In this document: in pieces, positions 39,961-48,459 of the stretch | Position numbering within the stretch: position 1 is the stretch's first letter | How the letters are laid out: each line of letters begins with the position of its first letter | Notes under the pieces: model-generated | Databases searched by the model: none | What the model was told of the DNA's origin: nothing | What the model saw: the letters and a program-made list of their open reading frames with translations, nothing else | Source: Salinivibrio kushneri | GTDB lineage: Bacteria > Pseudomonadota > Gammaproteobacteria > Enterobacterales > Vibrionaceae | Length of the DNA: 64,000 nucleotides | Direction: 5' to 3' | Assembly: GCF_005280275.1 (NCBI RefSeq) | Contig: NZ_CP040021.1 | Coordinates: 2,443,001 to 2,507,000, forward strand | Made by a program: the position numbers and the translations under genes

Positions 39961-40344
39961 TTGCAAGCCACCGAACAATCGCAATTCGAGATTCACGTCG
40001 CGACACAATATGTGGAAGACCAATCTGAGCCTGACAATGAGCGCTTTGTCTTCTCATACACGGTCACCATTGAAAACCGCGGCGATGCCCCTGCGCAACT
40101 CATGCGCAGAAAATGGCTCATTACCGATGCCAATGGTAAAGAGCTAGAAATAGAAGGAGAAGGCGTTGTCGGCGAGCAACCCAAGATTGCCGCGGGGGAA
40201 AAATACACCTACACCAGTGGCACCATCATCGAGACGCCTGTGGGTGTAATGCAAGGTTTTTATACCATGCAAGATCAAGACGATCAGTCGTTTAAGGTCG
40301 ATATTGCACCGTTTCGTCTCGCGCTGCCAAACATTCTCCACTAA
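39961..40344 (+). CDS. apaG: ApaG protein
   Basis: 127-residue single-domain protein with a fibronectin-type III-like beta-sandwich; the family binds nucleotides and pyrophosphate-like ligands, but its cell role is unclear. Motifs FSYTVTIENRG, RRKWLITDANG, GEGVVGEQP and ETPVGVMQGFY match. The start codon appears to be TTG at 39961: AGGAG lies seven bases upstream, and the N-terminus aligns with family members; no ATG or GTG is available nearby. It sits between rsmA and apaH as in E. coli. Confidence 0.92.
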   Translation: MQATEQSQFEIHVATQYVEDQSEPDNERFVFSYTVTIENRGDAPAQLMRRKWLITDANGKELEIEGEGVVGEQPKIAAGEKYTYTSGTIIETPVGVMQGFYTMQDQDDQSFKVDIAPFRLALPNILH

Positions 40345-40361
40345 TCCCAACAGGGAGGCAT

Positions 40362-41189
40362 ATGGCGACCTATCTTGTCGGGGATATCCATGGTTGTGAG
40401 CGCACATTACGTGCGCTTCTCACTCAGGTCGATTTTTCCCCAGATAAAGACATCTTGTACTCGGTTGGGGATTTGGTCGCACGCGGCCCCGACTCCCTCA
40501 ACGTGTTACGTTTCTTTTATCAGCTCGGGGACGCGGCGCGCGTCGTCTTGGGTAACCACGACTTGCACTTGCTGGCCGTTGCCCATGGCATAAAACCGAT
40601 TAAAGGCAAAGACAATACTCAGTCTATTCTTGATGCGCCAGATCGGGAGCAACTCCTCGGCTGGTTGTCTCAGCAGCCGCTCCTGATGGATGTCGCCGCG
40701 CCAGACGGTGGCTTTTTGCTGGCCCATGCAGGCATCAGCCCGCAGTGGGACAAAAAGACCGCTGTCACCTGTGCCAATGAGGTAGAGGCGATACTGCGCA
40801 GTAACGAGCAGCGCTGGTTGCTGGAAAACATGTATGCCGACAGCCCCGATCAGTGGGATCCATCACTGAGCGGCCTTGACCGTTATCGCTATATCATCAA
40901 TAGCTTTACCCGCATGCGTTTTTGTTTCCCAGATGGTCGCCTGGACATGCAATGCAAGCTGCCACCTAGCCAAGCGGCTGACAGCGGTTTATTGCCTTGG
41001 TTTGAGGTGCCAGCGCGCCAGCCGCTTGATCAGTCGGTGGTGTTTGGCCATTGGGCGGCGTTAAATGGCACCATCCAGCCCAAGCTTTATGGGCTAGATA
41101 CTGGGTGCGTATGGGGCGGCAAGCTCACGCTCCTTCGTTGGGAAGATAAAGCCTGCTTTACGTTAGCGGCAGAAAATAGCGCTACTTAG
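40362..41189 (+). CDS. apaH: Symmetrical bis(5'-nucleosyl)-tetraphosphatase
   Basis: Hydrolyses Ap4A to two ADP and removes Np4 caps from RNA. 275 residues with the metallophosphatase motifs GDIHGCERTL (residues 7-16), GDLVARGPDS and GNHDLHLL. A GGGAGG ribosome site precedes the ATG. Its stop codon overlaps the stop of the opposing folA by three bases, leaving no room for a terminator between them. Confidence 0.96.
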   Translation: MATYLVGDIHGCERTLRALLTQVDFSPDKDILYSVGDLVARGPDSLNVLRFFYQLGDAARVVLGNHDLHLLAVAHGIKPIKGKDNTQSILDAPDREQLLGWLSQQPLLMDVAAPDGGFLLAHAGISPQWDKKTAVTCANEVEAILRSNEQRWLLENMYADSPDQWDPSLSGLDRYRYIINSFTRMRFCFPDGRLDMQCKLPPSQAADSGLLPWFEVPARQPLDQSVVFGHWAALNGTIQPKLYGLDTGCVWGGKLTLLRWEDKACFTLAAENSAT

Positions 41190-41668
41190 GCACGATCCCA
41201 GACAGTAAAAGTGATGGGGTGGGCGTTTTTATCATCCACTGGATGTGAGCCGACCTCTGTTTTCTTCCACCCTTCTCCCCACTGCGGGAAGCGGGTATCG
41301 CCGTCGACGTCAAGATCAATAAAGGTAAGATACAAGCGGTCAGCACGGGGCAAAAATGCCTGATAAATGGTACCGCCACCAATCACCATGACCTCCTCAT
41401 ACTCGGCCACGGTTTTAAGCGCTTGTTCTGGCGAGCGCACGACAGTGACACCCTCTGGCTGATAGTCCGGGTCGCGACTGATCACAATGTTCGGTCGTTT
41501 GGGCAGCGGACGACCAATTGACTCAAAGGTTTTGCGCCCCATCACCACAGGATGACCAAGAGTAGTACGTTTAAACCACGCTAAATCTGCCGGCAAATGC
41601 CACGGCATTTGGTTATTCTTGCCAATCACTCGATCGTTTGCCATCGCAGCCACTAAACTGACGCGCAT
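41186..41668 (-). CDS. folA: Dihydrofolate reductase
   Basis: Reduces dihydrofolate to tetrahydrofolate with NADPH; target of trimethoprim. 160 residues. Family motifs: SLVAAMANDRVIGKNNQMPWHLPADL at the start (substrate Asp in LPADLAWFK), GRKTFESIGRPLP, and VIGGGTIY (NADPH). The ATG at 41668 gives the standard N-terminus; a longer frame to 41689 overlaps the upstream gene. It lies 17 bases after yjjB-like and is probably its operon partner. Confidence 0.96.
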   Translation of the reverse strand: MRVSLVAAMANDRVIGKNNQMPWHLPADLAWFKRTTLGHPVVMGRKTFESIGRPLPKRPNIVISRDPDYQPEGVTVVRSPEQALKTVAEYEEVMVIGGGTIYQAFLPRADRLYLTFIDLDVDGDTRFPQWGEGWKKTEVGSHPVDDKNAHPITFTVWDRA

Positions 41669-41685
41669 TACAGGTACCCTTTTCT

Positions 41686-42150
41686 TCAAATCACTGGTCG
41701 GCGACGATAAAACAATAACCCTGGCATCGCAAGGCCAATGGCCAGTGCCGAGAGAATGAACCCCGCGGTGGTCAGGTTTTCAATAAGGCTCGCCCATAAA
41801 GCAGGGCTATAGCCTTGATTGTTGATGGTTACCAACGCAATCATCGCTTTAAACGCGTAAACGCCGGGGATCATCGGGATAATTGCCGCCACGGTAAACA
41901 CCTTAGGATGCGCCAAAAAGCGCTGCGACCAGTACACACCTAAAAAGCCAATCGTGGTCGCGCCTGCCAGCGTGGCCCATTCAATGGCGACCCCGGATTC
42001 CATCAGCACAAAGCGCAAACCATGGCCGACCGCACCGCCATAGGCACAGTATTTGAGCGCCTTAACCGGTACATTAAACACTAATGCAAACCCCACCGCG
42101 GGGATCATGGCAAAGAACATATCTTCCAGTAAGGCGAGCAATAAACTCAT
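41686..42150 (-). CDS. YjjB/ThrE-type exporter, small subunit
   Basis: 154-residue membrane protein with four to five hydrophobic segments, matching the ThrE C-terminal half (DUF3815; E. coli YjjB, 157 residues). In E. coli YjjP and YjjB together export succinate; in other bacteria the fused ThrE exports threonine and serine. The ATG overlaps the stop of the upstream gene in ATGA, so both subunits are translationally coupled. Substrate here is not known. Confidence 0.9.
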   Translation of the reverse strand: MSLLLALLEDMFFAMIPAVGFALVFNVPVKALKYCAYGGAVGHGLRFVLMESGVAIEWATLAGATTIGFLGVYWSQRFLAHPKVFTVAAIIPMIPGVYAFKAMIALVTINNQGYSPALWASLIENLTTAGFILSALAIGLAMPGLLFYRRRPVI

Positions 42151-42926
42151 AACCATCCCCATGCCCCCACAAGACTCATGGCACCAACAATACCCAGCGC
42201 TGTTGCCAAGGTGAGCAAGGATGCCATCGTCCAACGAGCGATCCCCATATCGACAAAGCCTTTGACCATATCTGATACCGCGTTTATCAACGGATAGCCG
42301 GGGACGAGCATTAAGACTGATGAGGCCATGATAAGGAAGGGTTCGTTACCCCAATCCATTATCGTGCCCACGCTGGATATCAAGGTGGTGACCATCGCGG
42401 TGACCGCGAAAGTGAGAAGCGGATTAAAGTGACGGTGGGCAATCAGTTGGCGCACTCGCATGCCGGTTGCAGACGCGATAAACGTGAGTGCAAACACCAC
42501 GGCATCGCCGCCCGCTAATCGACTGAAAGCCGCACATGACAAGCCTATCATCCCCACCACCAGCCAAGGTGGATAGCGAAAGGGCTCGATCCGACTTAAG
42601 CGCTTGCGCACCGCCAAAGCATCGAGGATCCCTTTCTCGGCCAAAATGACCGTGCGTTGGATATCGGTCACCACTTTCATGTTGATCCCGCGATCGGGGC
42701 AACGTCTGGCGGTGGTGATACAATGACCTTGACTGAGCGTGGTGACCACCAAAGAACTCGCCGATAACGCCAGCTCAACGCTATCGAGTCCTAGTGCACG
42801 TCCTAAGCGAATACTTACATCACTGACCAGCTTACTTTCCGCGCCATGCTGTAATAGTCGCTGCCCGACTTCAATCACTAAACGCGATATAGCACGTTGC
42901 TCTGGCTCGGTTAACCGCTTTCCCAC
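42147..42926 (-). CDS. YjjP/ThrE-type exporter, large subunit
   Basis: 259-residue protein of the ThrE N-terminal family (DUF1212; E. coli YjjP). A soluble N-terminal region with GQRLLQHGAESKLV and SSLVVTT is followed by about five membrane helices from residue 115. The start is GTG at 42926. It is the first gene of a yjjP-yjjB-folA unit. Partner of the next gene in a split exporter for small carboxylates or amino acids (inference from the family). Confidence 0.9.
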   Translation of the reverse strand: MGKRLTEPEQRAISRLVIEVGQRLLQHGAESKLVSDVSIRLGRALGLDSVELALSASSLVVTTLSQGHCITTARRCPDRGINMKVVTDIQRTVILAEKGILDALAVRKRLSRIEPFRYPPWLVVGMIGLSCAAFSRLAGGDAVVFALTFIASATGMRVRQLIAHRHFNPLLTFAVTAMVTTLISSVGTIMDWGNEPFLIMASSVLMLVPGYPLINAVSDMVKGFVDMGIARWTMASLLTLATALGIVGAMSLVGAWGWL

Positions 42927-43036
42927 CTTAAAAATCCCTCTTACATTGCGCCTATCTGCTCGCAGTATTCATCACCGACTCGCTGCGGTCTTTGATACAA
43001 ATAAAGTTGCGATCAGATTATCGCCAAATCGGACAT

Positions 43037-43067
43037 AAAAAAAGCCGCTACAGACGTAACGGCTTTT
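43037..43067 (-). terminator. Terminator of cgtA (minus strand)
   Basis: AAAAGCCG, one unpaired base, TAC pair with GTA, one unpaired base, CGGCTTTT around AGAC. Read on the minus strand it ends in a T-run (plus A-run 43037-43043) and lies just after the cgtA stop. Confidence 0.8.
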
Positions 43068-43072
43068 TAGGA

Positions 43073-44293
<1,221 letters not shown>

Positions 44294-44399
44294 TTAGTGA
44301 ATGGCGATCTTATCGATCTTAGGATCATTTTTCTGCTTTGACCGACTTTCCGCGCCTCTCTGATCAAACGCTCATTGACCGGTGATCACCAGACACAAT

Positions 44400-44426
44400 A
44401 AAAAGCCCCGCCAAAAGGCAGGGCTT
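44400..44426 (-). terminator. Terminator of rplU-rpmA (minus strand)
   Basis: AAGCCC.GCC (44403-44412) pairs with GGC.GGGCTT (44417-44426) around an AAAA loop with one mismatch; the minus-strand transcript then runs into U residues. It separates the ribosomal genes from cgtA. Confidence 0.8.
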
Positions 44427-44450
44427 CAGAAATTCGCTTGGCGTTGAAGC

Positions 44451-44708
44451 TTATTCAGCTTCGATAGTAACGAATTTACGGTTATGACGACCTTTGGTCT
44501 CAAATTTCACTTTGCCATCAGACAGAGCGAATAGAGTGTGGTCTTTACCGCAACCTACGTTAGTGCCTGCGTGGAATTTAGTACCACGTTGACGAACGAT
44601 GATGTTACCTGCTAGTACAGACTCACCACCGAAGCGTTTAACACCTAGGCGTTTACTTTCTGAATCGCGGCCGTTTTTAGTAGAACCGCCAGCTTTTTTG
44701 TGTGCCAT
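44451..44708 (-). CDS. rpmA: 50S ribosomal protein L27
   Basis: 85-residue ribosomal protein near the peptidyl-transferase centre. The N-terminus [19 protein letters not shown] and [11 protein letters not shown] are family hallmarks. Length is standard. It is 18 bases downstream of rplU with an AGAGA ribosome site and shares its promoter. Confidence 0.98.
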   Translation of the reverse strand: MAHKKAGGSTKNGRDSESKRLGVKRFGGESVLAGNIIVRQRGTKFHAGTNVGCGKDHTLFALSDGKVKFETKGRHNRKFVTIEAE

Positions 44709-44726
44709 CTCTTCTCTCTCCTACTC

Positions 44727-45038
44727 TTAAGCGCTGATGCCAGTGATTTTGACTTCAGTGAACCACTGACGGTGGCCCATGTGCTTGCGAGAATGTTTAC
44801 GACGACGGAACTTAACGATATTCACTTTATCGCCGCGACCGTGAGTAACAACTTCTGCTGTTACTTTTGCACCGCTAACAAAAGGCGCGCCAACTTTAAC
44901 GTCTTCGCCGTTTGCCACTAGCAATACTTTGTCAAGTTCTACACTTGCGCCAGTTTCAACGTCTAGCTTTTCCAAGCGAATAGTCTGGCCTTCGCTTACT
45001 CGGTGTTGCTTACCACCACTTTGGAAAACTGCGTACAT
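44727..45038 (-). CDS. rplU: 50S ribosomal protein L21
   Basis: 103-residue large-subunit protein that binds 23S r[17 protein letters not shown] at the start and the basic [14 protein letters not shown] segment are diagnostic. First gene of the rplU-rpmA pair. GGAGTAAAAC precedes the ATG. Confidence 0.98.
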   Translation of the reverse strand: MYAVFQSGGKQHRVSEGQTIRLEKLDVETGASVELDKVLLVANGEDVKVGAPFVSGAKVTAEVVTHGRGDKVNIVKFRRRKHSRKHMGHRQWFTEVKITGISA

Positions 45039-45118
45039 GTTTTACTCCGCATTTCCGCACGGCCTGCTGCAATATTGAGCAACAAGGGGTGCGCATATAA
45101 TTCATCAATAGGGCGCGA

Positions 45119-45147
45119 ATTCTACGGCAGAAATTGATTTGAGGCAA
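45119..45147 (-). promoter_or_regulatory. Sigma-70-type promoter of rplU-rpmA
   Basis: On the minus strand: TTGCCT, 17 bases, TAGAAT. Both hexamers are close to consensus at ideal spacing. The -10 lies about 80 bases before the rplU start. Confidence 0.6.
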
Positions 45148-45405
45148 GAGGGGAAAGCAAGAAAATTGGTGAAAAGGTGCTCAGCATTAATTCCCACACA
45201 TTTTCCCTGTGCGAGCGCTATCTCGTCGCCTGTCATCTGGTGTACTATGCCAAGCTAAATACCCGCTCTGGTGCCGATACTGACGAATGTTTCACGCCAT
45301 TCTGAACGTATTAACGTGCAATATTTCGCCTCTTGCTGCTAGTGAGTTGTGATTTATTTCGTTAGCTCGGCAGGCAAGTAACTAGGACAACGCCCGGATA
45401 TATTC
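45148..45405. other. Upstream region of ispB
   Basis: About 260 bases between the rplU promoter and the ispB start (367 bases without a gene in all, from 45039). I see no further gene or structured RNA; the ispB promoter must lie here but no hexamer pair is convincing. Confidence 0.4.
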
Positions 45406-46377
45406 ATGGATTTCAAATCAATCCAAGCCTTAATTAGTGATGACATGGCGCAGGTCGACCAAAAGATCCTCGCCCAGTTAAACTCTGATGTCGCGCTAAT
45501 CAATCAGCTCGGCTTTTACATCGTTAACAGCGGTGGCAAACGACTGCGCCCGATGCTCGCTGTATTAGCGGCGCGTGCACTTGGTTATCACGGTGACAAA
45601 CACACCACCGCCGCCGCGTTTATTGAATTCATTCATACCGCCACCTTGCTCCATGATGACGTGGTCGATGAATCGGACTTGCGCCGTGGCAATGCAACCG
45701 CCAATGCCTTGTTTGGTAATGCGGCCAGTGTGTTAGTCGGTGATTACATTTACACCCGCTCGTTTCAAATGATGACCAGCCTACGCTCGTTACGCATTCT
45801 GGATTTAATGAGTGAGGCTACCAATGTGATTGCTGAAGGGGAAGTGCTGCAATTGATGAATTGTAACGACCCTGATACCACAGAAACCAGTTATATGCAG
45901 GTCATCTACTCTAAAACCGCGCGTTTGTTTGAGTCAGCCACTCAGATTGGCGCGATTCTTAACGAGGCAGACGCAGACACGGAGAAAGCCCTCCAAGACT
46001 ATGGCCGATATCTTGGAACGGCGTTCCAGTTAATTGATGATGTGATTGACTACACCAGTGCTGACAATGAAATGGGCAAGCAAACGGGTGATGATTTGGC
46101 AGAAGGCAAACCGACGCTACCTTTGCTGCACGCGATGCAACACGGCTCTGAGGAAGAAGCGGCGATGATTCGTACCGCCATCGAAAAAGGCAATGGCCGC
46201 GATAAACTCGAGGCGATTTTGGCCTGTATGGACGCCTGCGGCTCACTGGCGTATACCCGAGAGCGTGCCGAGCAGGAATCAGAAAAAGCCATCCGTGCGC
46301 TCGATATATTGCCAGAAACCCCGTATAAACACGCCTTAGTGGCATTGGCGCATTTAGCGGTTGACCGCAACACCTAA
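45406..46377 (+). CDS. ispB: Octaprenyl diphosphate synthase
   Basis: Makes the C40 side chain of ubiquinone and menaquinone by adding isopentenyl units to farnesyl diphosphate. 323 residues; first aspartate-rich motif LLHDDVVDESDLRRG (about residues 82-96), second LIDDVIDY, and GGKRLRPML near the start. It is divergent from rplU, as in E. coli. Confidence 0.96.
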   Translation: MDFKSIQALISDDMAQVDQKILAQLNSDVALINQLGFYIVNSGGKRLRPMLAVLAARALGYHGDKHTTAAAFIEFIHTATLLHDDVVDESDLRRGNATANALFGNAASVLVGDYIYTRSFQMMTSLRSLRILDLMSEATNVIAEGEVLQLMNCNDPDTTETSYMQVIYSKTARLFESATQIGAILNEADADTEKALQDYGRYLGTAFQLIDDVIDYTSADNEMGKQTGDDLAEGKPTLPLLHAMQHGSEEEAAMIRTAIEKGNGRDKLEAILACMDACGSLAYTRERAEQESEKAIRALDILPETPYKHALVALAHLAVDRNT

Positions 46378-46403
46378 CGCAATTTAAGCCCCTCAGCCAA
46401 ACT

Positions 46404-46429
46404 AAAAAGCGGCGCTATTGCGCCGCTTT
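46404..46429. terminator. Bidirectional terminator between ispB and mdh
   Basis: AAAGCGGCGC (46406-46415) pairs perfectly with GCGCCGCTTT (46420-46429) around TATT. The genes on both sides converge here. Confidence 0.82.
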
Positions 46430-46451
46430 CCTCGCGAGAGTCGAATGCCTA

Positions 46452-47390
46452 CTATTTGGCCGCGAACTCTTCGCCCATTTTGATATCTTTACGCAGCGTT
46501 TCCAGCATCTTGTCCATCGCTTGTTGCTCATAAGCACTTAGCTCACCGATGCTGAGGATCTCGTCGACTCCCTCTTTACCCAGACGTACCGGTTGAGCGA
46601 AGAAGCGGGCGTGCTGACCGTCGCCTTCAACATACGCACATTCCACCACGTTTGATTCACCTTGCAGGGCGCGCACCAGCGAGAGGCCAAAGCGACATGC
46701 TGCCTGACCCATTGACAAGGTTGCGGAGCCACCACCGGCTTTAGCTTCAACCACTTCAGTGCCAGCGTTTTGAATGCGCGGTGTCAAGGCTTCAACCTCT
46801 TCTTGGCTAAATGTCACGCCTTTTACTTGTGACAATAGCGGCAGAATCGTCACGCCTGAGTGGCCACCGACAACAGGAATAGACACTTCGCGTGGATCCA
46901 TCCCTTTCAGCTCACCGATAAAGGCTTCTGAGCGGATCACATCCAGCGTGGTCACGCCAAACAGTTTATTTTTATCGTAAACGCCCTTGGCTTTCAGCAC
47001 ATCGGCGGCAATCGCCACCGTGGTATTAACCGGGTTAGTGATAATACCTACGCAGGCTTTTGGACACACATCAGCAATCTTTTCCGCCAATGATTTCACA
47101 ATGCCCGCGTTCACATTGAACAAATCAGAGCGATCCATACCCGGCTTACGAGCCACCCCTGCAGAGATTAACACCACATCAGCCCCATCAAGTGCTGGCG
47201 TTGGATCTTCGCCGCTATAGCCTTTGATGGTGACCGGCGTGGGGATGTGACTCAAGTCAACCGCTACACCTGGCGTAACAGGAGCGATATCGTACAAGGC
47301 CAGGTCGGAACCGGCTGGTAAATTGTTTTTTAGCAGTAGGGCTAGAGCCTGACCAATGCCTCCCGCGGCGCCAATCACAGCAACTTTCAT
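46452..47390 (-). CDS. mdh: Malate dehydrogenase (NAD)
   Basis: TCA-cycle enzyme interconverting malate and oxaloacetate. 312 residues, E. coli length. [21 protein letters not shown] (NAD loop), substrate arginines in [13 protein letters not shown], and catalytic histidine in [23 protein letters not shown] precedes the ATG. It is divergent from argR, the common arrangement. Confidence 0.98.
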   Translation of the reverse strand: MKVAVIGAAGGIGQALALLLKNNLPAGSDLALYDIAPVTPGVAVDLSHIPTPVTIKGYSGEDPTPALDGADVVLISAGVARKPGMDRSDLFNVNAGIVKSLAEKIADVCPKACVGIITNPVNTTVAIAADVLKAKGVYDKNKLFGVTTLDVIRSEAFIGELKGMDPREVSIPVVGGHSGVTILPLLSQVKGVTFSQEEVEALTPRIQNAGTEVVEAKAGGGSATLSMGQAACRFGLSLVRALQGESNVVECAYVEGDGQHARFFAQPVRLGKEGVDEILSIGELSAYEQQAMDKMLETLRKDIKMGEEFAAK

Positions 47391-47696
47391 GTCGTTCTCC
47401 TTTCGATATTTCTTATAGTCCGGATCCGGTCCGGCTTCTGTTCGGGCACAAGTCGCCCATCAATGGTGCGAACTGTTGCTTCATCATATGCCCGCCCCTA
47501 CCCCCACTCAAGCCTCAGGCGGTGATGATCAGCCTAAGCTCTCATTTTTTCGCTCTCCCTTTCCCCCACCCTTTCGTTGTCGCGGGGTGTCTGATCAGCA
47601 ACAGTGATATTGTCGCCATTTTACACCCTCAGTGATTGCCCCTCGTTGCATGTATATGCAAAATAGCCACTCGTTTGTCATTGCGAGTCTGCCGTC
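47391..47696. other. Divergent mdh–argR control region
   Basis: About 305 bases. The only recognised element is the ARG-box-like palindrome at 47646-47661. The rest is pyrimidine-rich around 47540-47575 with no gene seen. Confidence 0.45.
47646..47661. promoter_or_regulatory. ARG-box-like palindrome (ArgR autoregulation)
   Basis: TTGCATGTATATGCAA has perfect six-base arms around GTAT and matches 10 of the 14 core positions of the ArgR half-site pair TGAAT-WWWW-ATTCA. It lies 36 bases before argR, suiting autorepression. Confidence 0.5.
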
Positions 47697-48167
47697 ATGC
47701 GTAACTCAGAAAAACAAGACCAATTGGTTCGAGCGTTTAAAGCGATCCTCAAAGAAGAAAAGTTCAGTTCTCAGGGTGAGATTGTCGAAGCCCTACGTGC
47801 TCAAGGATTTGAGGGCATCAACCAGTCGAAAGTATCACGCATGTTGACCAAATTCGGCGCAGTGCGTACCCGCAACGCCAAAATGGAAATGGTCTATTGC
47901 TTACCGATCGAACTCGGTGTCCCCACCACCGGCAGCGCCTTGCGCGAGCTGGTGATGGAGATCGACTATAATGAGGCTGTTGTGGTGATCCATACCGGGC
48001 CAGGGGCCGCGCAGCTTATCGCACGGCTTCTCGACTCATTGGGCAAGGCCGAAGGCATCCTGGGTGCCGTGGCCGGAGACGACACCATCTTTATCACGCC
48101 CACCCGCGGTACCAGCACAGAAGCCTTATTTGAGGCGGTATGCGATCTGTTTGAATATCATTATTGA
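47697..48167 (+). CDS. argR: Arginine repressor
   Basis: Hexameric arginine-dependent regulator of arginine synthesis and use; also involved in plasmid-dimer resolution in E. coli. 156 residues: N-terminal winged helix (residues 1-75, [27 protein letters not shown]) and C-terminal arginine-binding domain with [15 protein letters not shown] and [12 protein letters not shown]. The ribosome site is weak. Confidence 0.96.
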   Translation: MRNSEKQDQLVRAFKAILKEEKFSSQGEIVEALRAQGFEGINQSKVSRMLTKFGAVRTRNAKMEMVYCLPIELGVPTTGSALRELVMEIDYNEAVVVIHTGPGAAQLIARLLDSLGKAEGILGAVAGDDTIFITPTRGTSTEALFEAVCDLFEYHY

Positions 48168-48177
48168 TTACCCTATC

Positions 48178-48199
48178 AGGCAGCGCGAAGCCGCTGCCT
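48178..48199 (+). terminator. Hairpin after argR
   Basis: AGGCAGCG (48178-48185) pairs with CGCTGCCT (48192-48199) around CGAAGC, ten bases after the argR stop. There is no direct T-run, so termination strength is doubtful. Confidence 0.5.
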
Positions 48200-48311
48200 A
48201 CCTGCCTTATCTCACTTTTGAGTCATTGCAACGAAAGTAAAAGCGATAACATCGTTTTAATTTTTTGATACCCCTCTGTTACTATCTGCTTTTAGCTGCC
48301 ACACACTGTTC

Positions 48312-48394
48312 ACGTTTTCGTTAAACGTCAGTGAGACTGCGAGCGTAGCAGTGGGCTGCAGACAGGCGAGTCGCTCATAGATAGTGACGCAGCC
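48312..48394 (+). promoter_or_regulatory. Structured leader upstream of the TRAP permease gene
   Basis: Three hairpins in a row: ACGTTT/AAACGT (48312-48328), ACTGC/GCAGT (48336-48352), and an outer GGCTGC/GCAGCC (48354-48359 with 48389-48394) enclosing GTCGCT/AGTGAC (48370-48375 with 48383-48388). They match no riboswitch class I know. They lie 65-150 bases before the permease start. Confidence 0.4.
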
Positions 48395-48459
48395 GGGTAT
48401 GCATTTCTCGGGACACTGTAGCCGCATCAGCGGTGCATATGATAATAAGGACAAACTGC

